Part shown: positions 33,527 through 49,300 of the stretch, in pieces | Layout: each line of letters opens with the position of its first letter | Position numbering within the stretch: position 1 is the first letter of the stretch | Assembly: GCF_000699445.3 (NCBI RefSeq) | Contig: NC_067202.1 | Coordinates: 15,777,924 to 15,841,923 of the forward strand | DNA from: Schistosoma haematobium | Taxonomy: Eukaryota; Platyhelminthes; Trematoda; Strigeidida; Schistosomatidae | DNA length: 64,000 bases | Direction: 5' to 3' | Translations under genes and position numbers: made by a program | The notes under the pieces: generated by a model | Database searches by the model: none | What the model saw: only the letters and a program-made list of their open reading frames with translations | Told to the model about the DNA's origin: nothing

Positions 33527-36500
33527 CTGAAATAATAATAATTTGTTTTAAGAAAAAGAAAACATGATCAAATAAACAATTAATCTAATAGATAGATATA
33601 AATAAGACATTTGTTCTTACATTTCAAAATGATTCTTTACCAAAAAATGTTAACCAATCAAATGATTAGGGCAGTATGTGTATAGGAATGTTCAATGTAA
33701 ACAAATCTGTGCAATACAAATGAGAAGAAAAATAAAGAAAACCATACACAATAGTGTAGCGATTTTGACGAGACTATAATCTATAGACGGACCAATCAGA
33801 TATAAAATAACAGGTCGTGGATTTGGGCGCTAAATTCATTCATCCATTTAGATAAATAGAGTTTTGACATTATAGCTGATGTCAGTTCGTGATGGAAACC
33901 CTAAATGTAATTTCTAACATTAACTATCAACTGTAAATCATAATTCTAATCCCTCACACTGATTGCCCCCAAACGCCCTGGTACGGTTGAGAGTGGGAAG
34001 GGTCCGCTCTCCCTCTCCAAATGCTCTCACATGAACACGCGTATACAACCACTGTCAGGGAATTCTTACTCACTACCTCCTCAAACCATGAGTGTTGTTT
34101 ATGAGCTTGAAAGGACTAAAAGCGAATGTCCGGCGATTTAACCGGGTTGGTGGATATGGAGAGTCTATCTAGGTGAGTTAGAAAACCCTCATTCCAAACC
34201 AATGGTACACAAGGGATCCAGTATCTTCAAGGGACAAATGGTGGTTGAACCTATTGTTGGTCACTGGCTACCATGAAAGTGCATCTCCTGACGTTGCTCT
34301 ATTGCCTCATGGATTAGACTTTTAGGTCTAAGAAAACCACCTGTTTCGGTTTGGGCACCCGGTCAGTATCACAACCCACACACAAATCAAGTGACTTGCG
34401 TAGCGCATATCTATTTGATAGTGGGAAAAAAACTTGTCACAATGTAACCAACATTAAATGAAGCTGAAACTCTTCAAAATAATCATTTCTGTTAATTGTG
34501 CAATCAATCAGTAACACAGTCACACAATGTGTGCTCAAAACGTTTCAATTTCAAAATTAGCGGTTTTGATTAAATTAGAAAATAATTAGTAAATTTAAAC
34601 AAAATATTGTAGTACGTACACTGATGGTACTTAATAAATGTATATATCATTTATACACACATATATATATTGATCATTGGTCAGCATATGCGTTATCACT
34701 GAAATAGTTTACGAAGTAAAAATAGAAAGAAATATTCAGTCAATTAACAACTAAGTGATTCGAAACCTGTTACATACCAGTGTGTAGTAGAAGAATTCTG
34801 TCTACAAGAAATGAATAAAGATGTCTGATGTTGAACTAAACCAAAGTGATATTGGTTATTAATCAAATAATTGTAACCATCTCACTTCTACAGGAAGTTA
34901 TTCGTAACCGGAATGACTCAGTGATGATAACATCTCAGGCTGAACATAAGTTCTAATCCCTAGGAAAGTATCAGTCTCTTCAAGATTGCACAGTAAATCT
35001 CGGTACGAGACCAAGGTAAAACAGAGTTTCCAACTATCTACCTCTAACAAACCAACATGCTATTACAGTATTTACAATGTATAATTACTATTCCTACTGC
35101 TAATAATCGTAAGGATAAAGACCTTTTTTACTGTTAATACTCAGAGAGATGAATTAATCTGAATCAGTAGGGTAATGTAGACTCCTCGAATGAATTATCA
35201 TTACACTGATTATGTTTATACATATAATAATTGGAAAGTCGAGTGTCTGTTTACATTGAAAATTAAGAAATCTATTTTGAACAACTTATCAAATAGATTT
35301 AAGAGCATACTATATACAGAAGATAAAAAATGCACATTGAAAAAATCCAAATAATTAATGGGGATATTAGCTAAAGGGATTAATCTGAACTACATCTACG
35401 TTTGAAGAGATTAAGATATCACTCAAAAACCAGCGAATGGAACGAAAGTAAACAACACAACAACGGGATAAGGTAAACGATTCCATTGCGCCTCAGTCCT
35501 GATAACTAGTGGGGGTAACAATAGATTCAACAGATGGAAATCTATATTCCACAATTAATTAGAAGCACGAACTAACAAGCATAGAACTTATGAGTATATA
35601 TACCGTACAAAACACGTCAAAAAAATAGAGTATTAAAAGAGGAAACGAATTAATGACATTTAAGGTCCTTCCAAGTGGGAAATACAAACTGAAGGTAAAA
35701 GTGAGCGCTTTTGGTGCAAACATGAAAAGTTCAAATTTCCAAAATCAGATATTTAACAAGTGATTTCTAGGGGTCTAGCATCCTCAACAACTAACTAGAA
35801 AATAAACTAGTCGCATAATTTTCGCGATCAAATACAATCATACATATGTAAATATCTCTTCTTAATTGTAAATGTTTAATAAATTAGTTAACTTACTTAG
35901 AGGATTTTTCTTTTATTTGTAAGTTTCTATGTGATTGATTATTCATCTTATCCAAAGCTTTTAACCACAAGGAGCGAACTTGTTCAATAACTTCTGTTTA
36001 GTTAACGAGAAAGAAAAAAGGGAAACACAATACGGTGAAACATGCTCGATAAATCATAGTCACGTAAAGTATAACTTTACTAAAAAAAACATATGTATAT
36101 CCAAAGCATGACATTCTGTAATAACACACAGAAGAAATCATTATTCAGTGATACAAAAACCTATATGCACCAGTTGAAGTTGTCACAACACTTCAGCACC
36201 GAGACATGACAGAGTAGTAAAAGTCTTAGTGACAGTAGAAAAAAATCGGTACTAGTGATATGGTTTGATAAAATATGGATTTGGCAAGTAAAAAAGTGTG
36301 AGATAGGTTTGAAACATAAGAAGAAAAGTGATTACATTTGCGTCACTATGATCGATCCTAAACCACCTCGTCAAACGTCTCCAACCATTGGTTACGATGA
36401 TCCCCTAAGACTTCCAGCAAGGTAAGCTGAAACTACCAACACGTTTTCACTTAGTAGTAAATGAGTTCAGTAACTTTCTTCAAACATACTCCTACACCAG

Positions 36501-39500
36501 CGAACATCGTATACCGATGTAGGAAGTGCACGAATATACACACAATACTTATCTTAGCTGTTTCAACCGACGAAGATTCACTACCTTGTCAATCGATTTG
36601 TCATCCTTACTTCGCATCTTACCCAAGCACTGTTAACTAAGTCGACTCGAAATATATGAGGGATATTTTGAGGACACTTATGACCGGATGCTATTAATTT
36701 ACAAATATCCTCTATTTTTAAAGGTCAAGTTTCAGTCACAAAACAAAATGGAGTGATATGTTGCGGAGTTTACTTATGTCAGTTGACAGACGAACATATT
36801 GTCTACGATACAAGTGAAATAAGTAAGCAAAAGTCAACCAAGCATTCTTAACATGTGCCGAGATTTCGTCAGATACCTACACGCTATTACTGATGACTTA
36901 CAAAATAGGTGAAATAATCAACGCACCCAACTACTACATTCCTTTTCATAAGTTCAGGTATTGATGCAAACCAGTCTTGAAGCAATGACTTGCATCAAAA
37001 TGGAAGGAAACGCATCTCAAGTACGGTTATATCGTTTCCCAAGGCCGTTAGAAGACTCAGCATTTTGTCAGCATCTTCACTAAGTAAAACTACATCATCT
37101 GTGTGGTCCATGTCAACAAGTGAATCTTTTAGAAGTGGATTAATTCATGACAAATCGGAAGATGAAAGCGTTATTTTTTAAAGTATGTGACAGTAAAAAT
37201 AGTGAAAGCGGACAACCTTGACAAACCCTACCTACCGACCTTATATCTCTGACAGTAGTGGATATTACCTTGATCATAATTTTAACCCTATTTCACTCGT
37301 TAATATTCCTACTATCAACCATTATTTTCTATTTTGTTCACATGTGCTACCAGTGTTAACGATACGTGTATAAGAAATCTAATTTCAAGTCTCGTGAAAT
37401 TGTATTCCGAATAACAATGTCGGAGTTGTCAATGGGCGAACCTTATGTTAAATTGAACAACAAACTCTACTAACTAATACAAAGGAGTCTTTTGCTATTT
37501 ATGCATGGAAACTCCGAGTCATGTAGGATACCACTAAACATGACATGACTGGACTCTACTGATCATGGCTTCTCATTAAAATTATGAGAATAACCTCTCG
37601 AAGTTAATTACTTTTAATATAAAGAATTGGTGAAGATTCTTTAACATATTTTTAGTTTTACGTCAAAAATTAAATTTAATTAAATAACCCTTGAAAACTA
37701 TGTAGCACTGGATAGTTGTATCGTCCTAATATGGGACACCTTAGCAGTGCGCACGCACGACATCACCTGTGAAAATAAGAACAGGAGTACAAAATCGTAA
37801 ACCATATAAGAGGATATTATTAGAAACTGAAAGACTACAAACTAAGCAATGTGTTAACAACATACTAATTTACCTGAAAAAAAGCAAATTATTTGGGGAA
37901 TTATTTTTTTAACAAATAACTATCACTAATGGGAATCCAGAGATGGAAATAGCATCATTATGCACATATCAATGATAACTGCTAGTGGCATCATTGTTAT
38001 TGTGTGGCACATATGTGTTTGGTGCCCCCTTGTACCAATGCTTATGTGTTCAAATAAATAAATAAATAAATGTACACGCTGTTGGAGTTTCCAAAATTTT
38101 CACAGTCTGTAAGCTGTGAAAATGATATAAGTAAAGATTATGATAGCTAGTAGTGGAATACAGGACGTGCGTTTCGTCATATTTGTGACTTTATGGCAAT
38201 ATCATGTTAATCCACACATGATGAATATATGCCAAAAAATAGAGACAAATAAATTGAAGACCTAAAGATCAATGGGAAGATCATAACAGCCTATACAAAC
38301 CAGTTATAATAATAATGAATAATAACCTACTACATGGAAGAGTATATCAGTCAGTCAGTCAGTAACAACGTAGAACTTCGTACGTACATCAGTACTCTGA
38401 AAGGGTATATAACTTCTTGAAAAGAGGTATTTGCTACCTCGGGTGGTGAGTTAAACAATCTGTATATCATAACTAACATATAGACTGATACAAACATCTG
38501 TGTATTGACCAGAATTCCCATACTACTATTCAATATAAAGAAATCCAGTTGACAAGATCCATCACAAAAGCGAGAAACAATAATCTTCAAGAATAGGTTT
38601 TTTTAAAGACATAAATGGACGATATGCATGAAAGACTATTGGAGAATACAATATCTAAAATAAACAAATGGATTTGCATTATTGTAATCGAATCCGAGTC
38701 AATCCATTTACATGTTTTCTAAATTTAAATATACTTCAAATACACACCAATCTCTCCTAAATGCCCTGGTGCAGTCGAGAGTGGAACAAATGGCATGTGA
38801 ACCTATTGTTGGTCACCGACTACAATGGGACTACATCTCCTAACGTAGTTTCACTGCCTTATGGATTAGAAAACCATCCGGTTCAGTTTGGGCTCCCGGA
38901 CAATATTCCAGCTCTCACAGAAATCGAATGATTTGTGTGGCGTATATAAATTTGGTGCCTCCTTGTATCAGCCCGATCGTTGTTGCTACCTTGACGTGGT
39001 GGTCGGGCTTGTCTATCGTGATGAAGCAACCGAGCTATACTGGCTGAAACAACCGTCCCTCAAGTTCCTACCATGTCAGACAGGTCGGTTGAAGAGCGAT
39101 AAGACTAAAAGCAACAAACTCAAGGTCCGAAAGCGAAGTCGTACTGCTGACTGTACAAAGGTGTGACAGCAGTAAGGTGTTTCCTTCAAACAACCAGCAT
39201 GACAGCGATGCTGCCTTCCCACAAGGAGGGGTGGGGTTGGAAAAGGTCGACCCTAAAAATGCACACCTCGCCTTATCCCACGAATATCCATCTCCGGCGG
39301 TAAGGTCTCAACAAGTACGGAGCTAACACAAAAATTACACTTAAAAAGGTTGTGTGTGACCGAACTCAAACAGTTGTCCCTTGGGCACTGCGGTCACGCT
39401 CTCAGGTCACTAAGACCACCTCTAATCCAATTTCCTTTTCAGATACCTCCAGAACAACCCTTCCACGGTGTGGGCAACCGGGAAGTGATAACCGCCCTCA

Positions 39501-42500
39501 TATCTCCAACAGCACTCAAGACCATTGTATTCATAATCAACCTCCGTCTTCACTTTCTATTATTCCTCCTACATCGACTTTCAACGCTAAACTTCCTCTT
39601 TCGGCTTCCCCCTCAAGTGTCACCATAGCCAACGACTCTAGTGCTCAAAACACTGTCCCAGGTCTACTGAAACCTCGCTCCAAGCTAAACATTGGAGCCT
39701 TCAACGTACGCACCCTATGTCAAATCGGTCAGCAGGCTTCCCTAGTCTCGTACCATTGATGTATACTGTGTCTCCGAAACATGCATACAGGATCCCAGTG
39801 TGGTCATTCTCTCGATCTCACCTCGGCAAAACAGAGAGCCGACGAGATACACCCTCCGTGTATCTGGTGACCCGACGGCCAGTTCTCGTGGACTGGCAGG
39901 TGTGGGCGTAGCCGTTTGTGTGCTGTTCGGCTAAACGGCTCCGTAAGAACTCGGAAAGATAGGGACACACGTCGTTGCCTTTTTGTCGTTCCTGCCTACG
40001 CTCCCACCGACTGCAGCTCAGATGAAGTGGAAGATGAATTTTACAGAAAGCTATCTGAACTTCTTCAGAAAGTTAAACGTTCAGACATAGTACTCGTAGC
40101 AGGTGACTTTAATGCCCAGATAGGTAGTTTAAACCAAACAGAAAGGCATTTAGGTGGGTATTTTAGTATTCCGGCACAGCGAACAGATAATGGTGACCGT
40201 CTGCTGCAACTGTGCTCAGACAATCGCTTATTTTTAGCAAACACAAATTTTAAGCATAAGGAGAGACATCGTCTAACATGGCGACCCCCTGCACCAAACC
40301 AACGATGGACTCAAATAGACCATATTGCCATCAGTCATCGTTGGAGAGGGTCGGTAGAAGATTGTCGCTCATTCTGGAGTACCTGCTTGGACTCCGACCA
40401 CACCTAATATGGGCACGCATCTGCTTGCGCCTTACTGGACGCAAAAAAGCCACAGTAAAAAGACCCATTAGAACTGAATTGAGTAGTGAGAAAACCAAAA
40501 GTAGGTGTTCCAGGAACAACTGAGTTCACAATTAGGTAATTCTGAAAACGAGGTTGACCCAGATGTTGCTTGGAAAGGTATACAAACAACTGTGGAAACA
40601 GCAGTGACATCTATCAGTGATTTAAACCACAGGGTTACAAAGAATCAATGGATTTCCTCTAGGTTTATTGCACTGATTGGTTCTTGCAAACTCGTCCCAT
40701 CAGGCTCTGAACACGATGGAGAGCGACAACAAATCAGATCTAGGTTAGGCAAAAGTCTAAGGAACGACCGTGATTTGTGGTGGGCAACGAAAGCAAAAGA
40801 GATGGAAAAGGCGGCGACTATAGGGAACACAAGACAGTTTTACAGACTAATAAAAGAAACTGGAATTAATACGTCAAGTGTAAGTCAGACTATTTCGGAA
40901 AAAGACGACACCCTCACCTGCTCTCAGTCCAGACGTTTAGAACGATGGGCGAAACATTTCAGAGAACAGTTCAGCTGCTCTTCAGCTACTCTACAACTAC
41001 TTTCCATTCCCAGACAATGTGAATAGAACATTGAAGTAGGTCCCTCAACTCTAGCAGAAGTTCAAAAGGCTATAGTTAATCTGAAAGGAGGAAGGGCAGC
41101 TGGTCCAGATGGATTGGCTCCAGAGGTCTTTAAGGATGGTGATCCAATTTTAGCGATTAGGTTGACTAATATTTTAGCTAAGATCTGGGAGTTATTCCAT
41201 CTGACTGGTCACAGTCACTTATCGTCCCAATATATAAGAGAGGGTTAAAATCATCCTGTGACAACCACAAAGGGATTAGTTTAACTAATATAGTATCTAA
41301 AATACTAGTCTCGATAATTATCGGACGCTTAACTAAGACCCGTGGACTGCAAGCACGAGAAAATCAGGCTGGCTTTAGACGTGATCGTGGCTGCATCGAC
41401 CACATATTCACCATTCGTCAGGTTCTAGAACATAGGCATACTTATCGACGTCCAACAATGGTGGTCTTTCTTGACTTAAAAGCAGTATTTGACTCGGTAG
41501 ACCGCGAGATTCTGTGGCAGTGTCTGTCATTGAAAGGTGTACCTCAGAAGTACATAAACTTTGTGAAGGCTCTTTACTCGAACACTACTAGCCGAATCAG
41601 AGCTTATGGCGAACTGTCATCTACTTTTGCAACCTCAAGTGGTGTCCGACAAGACTGTCCACTTTTTCCATTTTTGTTCACCCTCATCATAAACCTACTG
41701 CTGTAAATAACATTTGCGTCGACTGATTTCTTTCCAGGAGGTCCACCAATCGAATTAGAATACGCAGATGATAGTCCTGTTTCGTGAAGACGCTGATAAA
41801 ATGCAGAGTCTTCTGGTAGCACTAAGCAACAATGCCAGAATGTTTGGAATGCGCTTCTCTCCCTCTAAATGCAAGTTGTTGCTTCAGGACTGGTCTGCAT
41901 CAACACCAGAACTAAGGATAGGGAGTGAAGTAGTCGAACACGTTGACAACTTCACTTATCTTGAAAGTCTGATCAGCCCTAATGAGTTGGTGTCTGACAA
42001 AATCTCAGCACGGATTCGAAAAGCTCGTTTGGCTTTTGCCAACTTACGTCACCTTTGGCGAAGGCGAGATATCCGTCTATCAATAAAAGGACGAGTATAC
42101 TGCGCGTCAGTCCGTTCTGTTTTACTTTACGGCAGCGAAACATGGCCATTAAGAGTAGAAGACACTCGTAAGCTACTAGTATTTGACCACAGATGCCTTA
42201 GAAATATTGCTGGCGTCTGTTGGGATCATCGGGTAAGTAATAGTGAGGTTAGACGCAGGATATTAGGGAATGATGGTAAATCAGTTGATGAGGTTGTGAA
42301 TCTTCATCGACTGAGATGGTTGGGCCACGTGCTACGTATGCCTGAACACCGATTACCACGTCGTGCAATGCTAACCAGTGTTCGTGATGGTTGGAAGAAA
42401 GTTAGGGGCGACCAAACCAAAACGTGGCATCAGTCCAAAAAGTCACTAACTTCTAGTCTGAGCCATGTTGGTAGATGCAGACCACTTGGTTGGCGTCTGC

Positions 42501-45500
42501 GTGACTGTCGTAACCAATGGTTGGAGACTCTTGGTGACATGGCTCAGAATCGATCACAATGGCGTCGGTGTGTACACTCTCTGTCTTCCCTTAAACTAAG
42601 AGATTGAAATCACTTCATATCTTTCTTTCTACCAACTAATTCTTTCTTCCTGTACTATATCCTTATATGCAGTCTTTCTTTTATATATCACCACCATTGA
42701 CTTAACAACTATGAATCCGGTGTCCATCTTGCTGTGCTAATGCGGTATGGCAACTTGGACCGACGGATATATGTGCCTGGTCCTACGTTGTAGCTGACTG
42801 GCTGACCTTGTGTCAGTGCTTATGTGTTTATATAAATAATAAATAATAAATAAATATACACAGATAGACATGAATGCACAACAGTTACTCACCTTTATTC
42901 AATTCATCTTCATTATCAAACTTCTTAACAGTCGAGTCATAAACAACAGTGAGCTGTTGTTCTTGTTCAGATGATGATATAGAAGATTGTTGACTAAGAG
43001 TAACATCGGTAGATTTACGTCGTGCCGAAGAAAAAACAGAAGATGAAGACAATAATGTATCATTATTTATTGGTTCATGTGTTGAATCTAATCTTTGAAT
43101 ATGATTATTATTATGATCTCGAAGAATCGGTTTCTTTTGTTGTTTAGACTTGTCAGTAGCAGTTAAATAAGTAATAGCATCCATTAAAGTTGGTTCATTT
43201 ATTGTACTGAAATCGATATTTGTGATAGGATTCTTTGTAATCATTGGTAAACTGTCAATAAGCCATTTCCAATGTCGAAATAAATGTTCAAGAACCTATA
43301 ACAAGTTGAAAATAGGATAGTAATAATCATTACTATATTCAAATACACTAACCAACCGATTGAAAATGTACGTGTCGGTTAACATTAATGTAGAGCTATG
43401 TAATGGCTTCAAAGTTGTCACAATACATCGAGATGACATAAAATTAACAAGATGGACAGTAAAAGTGTTCAAATAATGGAAGTAGTAGTAGTAGTGTTGT
43501 AAACGAACACTCAAGTAGGGACGACCAATGTTTTTTTTTAAATACAAAATTATAGAATATCTTGGTAAGATATGAAAACCATACACTGAGCACTTCATTT
43601 GTAAATTTCCACCGTTTGTCCTGTACATTCTGTATAATTCTTCCAGTTCATAATTTCTTCCTATTTTCCCTTCTATTCTCTTCAACTCGATCTCCTTAGC
43701 CTTCTGCTGCCAGGTTTTCCACTTCCAACTGGTGTTACATATTGCTTATGTCTGTTGACATAAGTAGCATGCACCACACTGGTCCCTAATTTAAGCTGTC
43801 CCTCTTGTGGTTGTTCTGCTCGCGGTGCCACCTTCTTCTTTACCGCAGTCTGTACCACACACCCTGTAAAAATGTTGAGTCTGTAGCGCACTGTCTGTCG
43901 ATATAAGTATCACCCACCACAGTAGTAGTGATAATAAGAAAGCTTAAATATTGAGGATATGATCCGAAACAACAATGAAAGGGAATATTGGAACATGAGA
44001 TTTGTAGTATGACTACCTCGACCAAAAGTGAAGATCGATATAAAAGTAGTTGGTTGAAAGAAAACCAACACGTAAAAACATCGACAAGTGAAGTGAGTTA
44101 TGAAGGTAGGTGTAGACTACCTGTTTGGGGTCAGGTGATCACCGTAATCAATGGTTAGACTTTTGATGATAAGGATCAGAATCGATCATAGTGTAGCAGT
44201 TGTGTTAACTCTTTGTTCTTCTCTAAATTCCTCATAACTGTTTCTAATCTTATTTCTCATAATTAAATTTTCTGAAGTTGTATCTTAGATGTCTAACATG
44301 ATCTGTTACTACTTTTACTACTGTAGGATTTATCCTAACAGTTTCACCTCGCTATATTGAAAGAGTATGACAACTTGGACTGTATTACTCATGTCCCAGG
44401 CTCTATATTGCGTTTGACTGACTGATAAAGAGGGAATAAATCTGGGTTGTTGTGACCGATTCTGAGTCATGTCACCTATATATCTCCAACCACTTATTGC
44501 GGTTATTGCACAAACAATAAAACGGGTAATTTCCATTCACCTATATAACTTAGATCCTCAATCCATAACTTCTTAGACCGATGAGTGAAAATGAAAGTTG
44601 TACCGTATCAAAATACGGTACAACGTAATGATGACATCTTTTTAAATATTCAAAAACGTATTATACAATAGGTGAACAAAACTTCATAAGTCTATTCTGA
44701 ACAAAAATAATACAACTTAGCTACAAACTACCTAAATGGACAGCAAACTGGTGAGAAATATAGGTAAAACAAAGTTTTGTTACTGACCTACCACCACCAA
44801 CAACATAACAACTTGACGTACTATATGTGATGTCAATTCATTTAGACTAGAAGAAATACTGTAATTTGATTAGCAATAAATGACCAAATATACATGAAAT
44901 AAATCATATCTCACTCAGTGTACTGATTAAGTCAAACGGTAAATGTTAGGTTATCAAATATTGCTGAATTACACTTCAACCATGGCTAAGGTGAATGAAA
45001 TATGTAGTTTATGTGATTAACACTGACAAAAATTGTATAGTCATTGAATTTTCCAACTTATACAATGCATGATAAGCTTCATGGTTTATGGTGCCTAGGA
45101 AAATTTCCAATCGTTAACATTTGTATAGCTACTTAAAAAGAAAGTTCAGTAGTACATACACACCTCATTTAATTTTGGAAGTTTTGATGAGTTTCCAAAG
45201 AAAACAGGACCGAAACATATAGCTATACATTGATATGTCACTGCATTATGATGTTCATGCGCTACAACTCTTGTTATATGATTCATGATAAAGCATAATG
45301 TAGCCCAACGCCAAACACGAAATGATTGTTTAGAGATGTTGAACTCCTTTTCGTTAAAATTACTCATTTTCATTAAACTGAAATCCTCTTTTAGTTGTAA
45401 GTGGGATGTATTCGATAGGACGACAGTAGTCTGAGGAGATATAGGTGGAGATATAGATGGTTTGAATAGATGGTCACTGATGGAATTCACTCCGCTAAAT

Positions 45501-46331
45501 TGATATTCATTAGAGCCATTAGTCGGAGAGGAAGGATTATTTTGTACATCTACAGGCATTGTGTTCATAGTTGGAATACCAAAAGCCTAAAAGAAAATGC
45601 ATAGAAAAAGTACAAACCATGATGATTTCTTTTTTGAACACTACTATATATCCGATTACAATAAAATATTCTCATCACAAAATGTGCGAAACAGCAACGA
45701 AATTCCCGTACCATGTGGATTTAACTTGTGAATATTAAAAAAAAACTAAATGTATGCTATATCCTAATGAAGAATAAATGAATGACTATTATTATACGAT
45801 TTATCACACATCAGTTATTCCCAATTTTTAATTACGGACTCTTATAATCACAGCTACTTTTGGTTTGATCTTGCATCATTGCTATTTTCTATTTTATGGT
45901 ATGATGTAGTCTAGTTGCTTATGTATAAATCAAGTATCTCCGAAATACACAATTCATACAGTGGAAGCTGAGATTGTGTTGTGGACTCAATTAGGTAGGG
46001 CTAGACGAAAAGGACCAATAAGAACTTAGAGTTGACTCGAGGTTGCTCGTACCAGTTAACGCGTCATTGGTTTGGCACACTGCCAGGTTTATATAATTGG
46101 CGATCTTATCACGTGATAGCAAACAGGTCAAAAGTCACAATAGTATAATATCTTCAAAACAGTGATCACTAACATAGTCATAGTTATCCGTAAATGTTTA
46201 CAAATATTCTTGACTTTATAATATCGCTTTCCATAGCCAATCATATTATTTATGAATTATATGATGAACACCCCCTGCATCCCTTCAAACGACAGAAGAA
46301 GAGGAAGAAGAGGGGGGAAGAAGAAGAAGAA

Positions 46332-46363
<32 letters not shown>

Positions 46364-49300
46364 AGAAGAAGAGGAAGAAAAAGAAGAAGAATGAAGATAT
46401 ATGAACCACGATGGTGAAATTTTTAATGCTTCTCAATAATTACTTCAAAGAAAAATAGTAAGTATTTTATGAAGGTAAACGATATGCAGACACAATAAGT
46501 GCATTGTTCATTTAGTGTTAACAATCAGATAACACAAAAACAATTCATGACAAACTACATAGAACTTACATCAAATGCCATTTTTTTCAATTGAACACGA
46601 ATAGAAAGTAATAGATAGGCTAATTGTTTCATATCGGAAGAATTCCCAATTTCTGGAACAAGACAGAAAAGTGGCTCCCAAGAGGCTGGAAGAAAGAATA
46701 GTTGACAGAAGAAAAGCACAATTAAATTAGGTTTTAAATCAAATTAAATGAATTATTAATTTCTCTTCGATAGCATTCATCTTCCAAAAATGTACACGCA
46801 AGTACAAATTCATCTACAAGTCAAAATCATTCAACAATAACCCCCAAATTTGATGAAGCTGAGTAAATCAAGAAAGGGATAAGACAGCTAAAGGTTGCGG
46901 CACAAACACTAAAACAAAATGTTCTCTATGAAATATATAGATGATTAGTTTTATTGACGAAAATATAATTACATAATGAAAGTAGGGATTACGATTTAGG
47001 AAGTAGAGTCTAAAAGTTAGATTTAGAGTAAGGACTTTATGGTTAAGATATATTATATGGGCTAACTGTGAAACTCAATCATGAACATAAACCAAAATAA
47101 ATCAAAACTGTGGTTATGAATATGTTGACTTAGAATATGCTGATGACAGTTTTATTTGGTGAAGACGCTGATAAAATACAGAGTCTTCTGACCACTCTAA
47201 GCAACAATGTTAGCATGTTCGGAATGCAATTCTCCCCATTCTCGAAATCAAAATGTTGCTTCAGGATTCGGTTACATCGACACCCGAACCAATGATAGAG
47301 AGTGAAGTAGTTGAGTATATCGACCGCTTCACTTATCTTGGAAGTTTCATCAGCCCTTGTGGTCTGGTGTGCGACGAAATCTCAGCACGGATACAGAAGA
47401 CTCGACTAGCTTGCTTTTGTTAACTTGCGTCATCTATGGCGTAGGTGAGATATCTGTCTATCAACCAAAGAACGTGTTTACTGCGCAGCAGTTCGTTCCA
47501 TCCTACTTTATGGCAGTCAAACATGACCGGTAAGAGTAGAGGATATTCGTAGGTTACTAGTAGTTGATCATAGGTGTCTTCGAAATATTTTCCGTACATC
47601 GTGGGACCATCGAGTAAGTAATGCAGTTGTTAGGAAACGAGTACTAGGTAAGGATGGCAAATCAATTGATGAAGTAGTGAAACTTCATCAGTTGAGATGG
47701 CTTGGACACGTGTTACGTATGTCCAACGACCGACTGCCTCGACGTGCGATGTTCAGTGGTATAGGAGTAGGTTGGAAGAAAGGTAGGGGCGGCCAGACCA
47801 AAACATGGCACAAGTCCATGAAGCAACTGACAAGTGGACTAAGCCATGTGGGTAAGTGTAGACTACCTGATTAGGATCCGCGAGACGATGTCAGCCTATG
47901 GTTAGAGACCTTGAATGACATGGCTGAAAATCGTTTGCAATGGTGCAGCTGTATCCACTATTTGTGTTCTCTCAAATTCTAATATCCTGATTCCTCCTTG
48001 TCTCTTTCTTTCTCTTTCCGAATTTATTTCACTGTATTATACTCTTTAAGTAACATCTCCAAACACTAATCTTACCGATTACTGCTTATACTCTTGCTAC
48101 CTCTACCACTACGGGATTTGAATCGACAACTGCATCTCTGTGCTAAGGTGGTGTGGCAACTCGAACTGATGTACGTACGTACGAAGTTCTACGTTGTTAC
48201 TGACTGACTGACTGGTTAACATTATAACCCAAACTATAACCGCAAATTTAACATTCTAATCTCAACTCTTTATCTAACACCAAAACCTAATTCTAAACTG
48301 TAATCTTTATTGTGATGATAAATATTAACCAAAACCATTCATATATGTTTGTTATTTTTTGGATGGTCGATTGGAATCTTGAACCCAACAGGGTCATTCA
48401 AACTCCCTCTAAGATCTGAGCAAATTTCAATAGATTTTGCAACTAATCCAATCTATACATAAACTTCCTACTATTAAGAAGGTTAAATGATTCGTGAAGT
48501 CAGTACTTCTCCAGAAGATGATCAAAGTCAAAAGATTATTCGAAAATGATTGTAAAAATACATGACAACTAGTTTGTAATCACAATAAAATGAAACAAAA
48601 TGTTTTGATAATATTCTAAAATTAAATCATAAAATAATAGACAAATTCTGGTGAATTGGTGTTGAGGAGATACGATTGAGTAATAACTTAGTAATTTATA
48701 ATAATAATAATAACACAATCACTACAGTACTCCATCTAATGAATAATAGAGACCGTCATAAGATAGTTTGACATGTTATTTATTTCTACGAAATATTCAA
48801 TCATACAGAAAGTAGATCCTTACAATTGTCTTTATAAATGATGTAGTTTGTTTGATGAAAATTAAGATTTTATATAACTGTGTATTTGTGACAATAATTA
48901 TCAAAGTCAGTTGGTCAATTAAACACACTAATTCCAATTCAATTTGATGTACATTCAAGGTGTTGGTACTGTACAAAAACAAAGAATGAGGAAATTCAGA
49001 ACTCATAAACGAAGCATGGTTCACGCGCTCAACTTTCAGCTACTTAATCTCAGATACAAAATACACTTCCTATACTTCGGTTTATGTAAACGAATAGTGT
49101 TGCACAGAATGTGAAACAAAATCAAATACATGAATCTGAACCTGAGAAATCGTAAAAACTACAAGTTTTTTCGAGCTCAAAAACTGTGAATCACATAGAG
49201 CTTCAGTGACTTTTCAGGAAAATATGCATATTCTGCGTGTATCGAAAACGGTATATATACTATTATTTATTTGAACACAAATATTGGTACAAGAGGACAC

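Noticed and set aside
38345..38365. Direct-repeat run as a CRISPR-like or satellite array
   Set aside because: It is only a tetranucleotide run at the 3' end of an RTE copy.
46194..46394. Poly-Glu ORF
   Set aside because: Produced by a GAA/GAG microsatellite.
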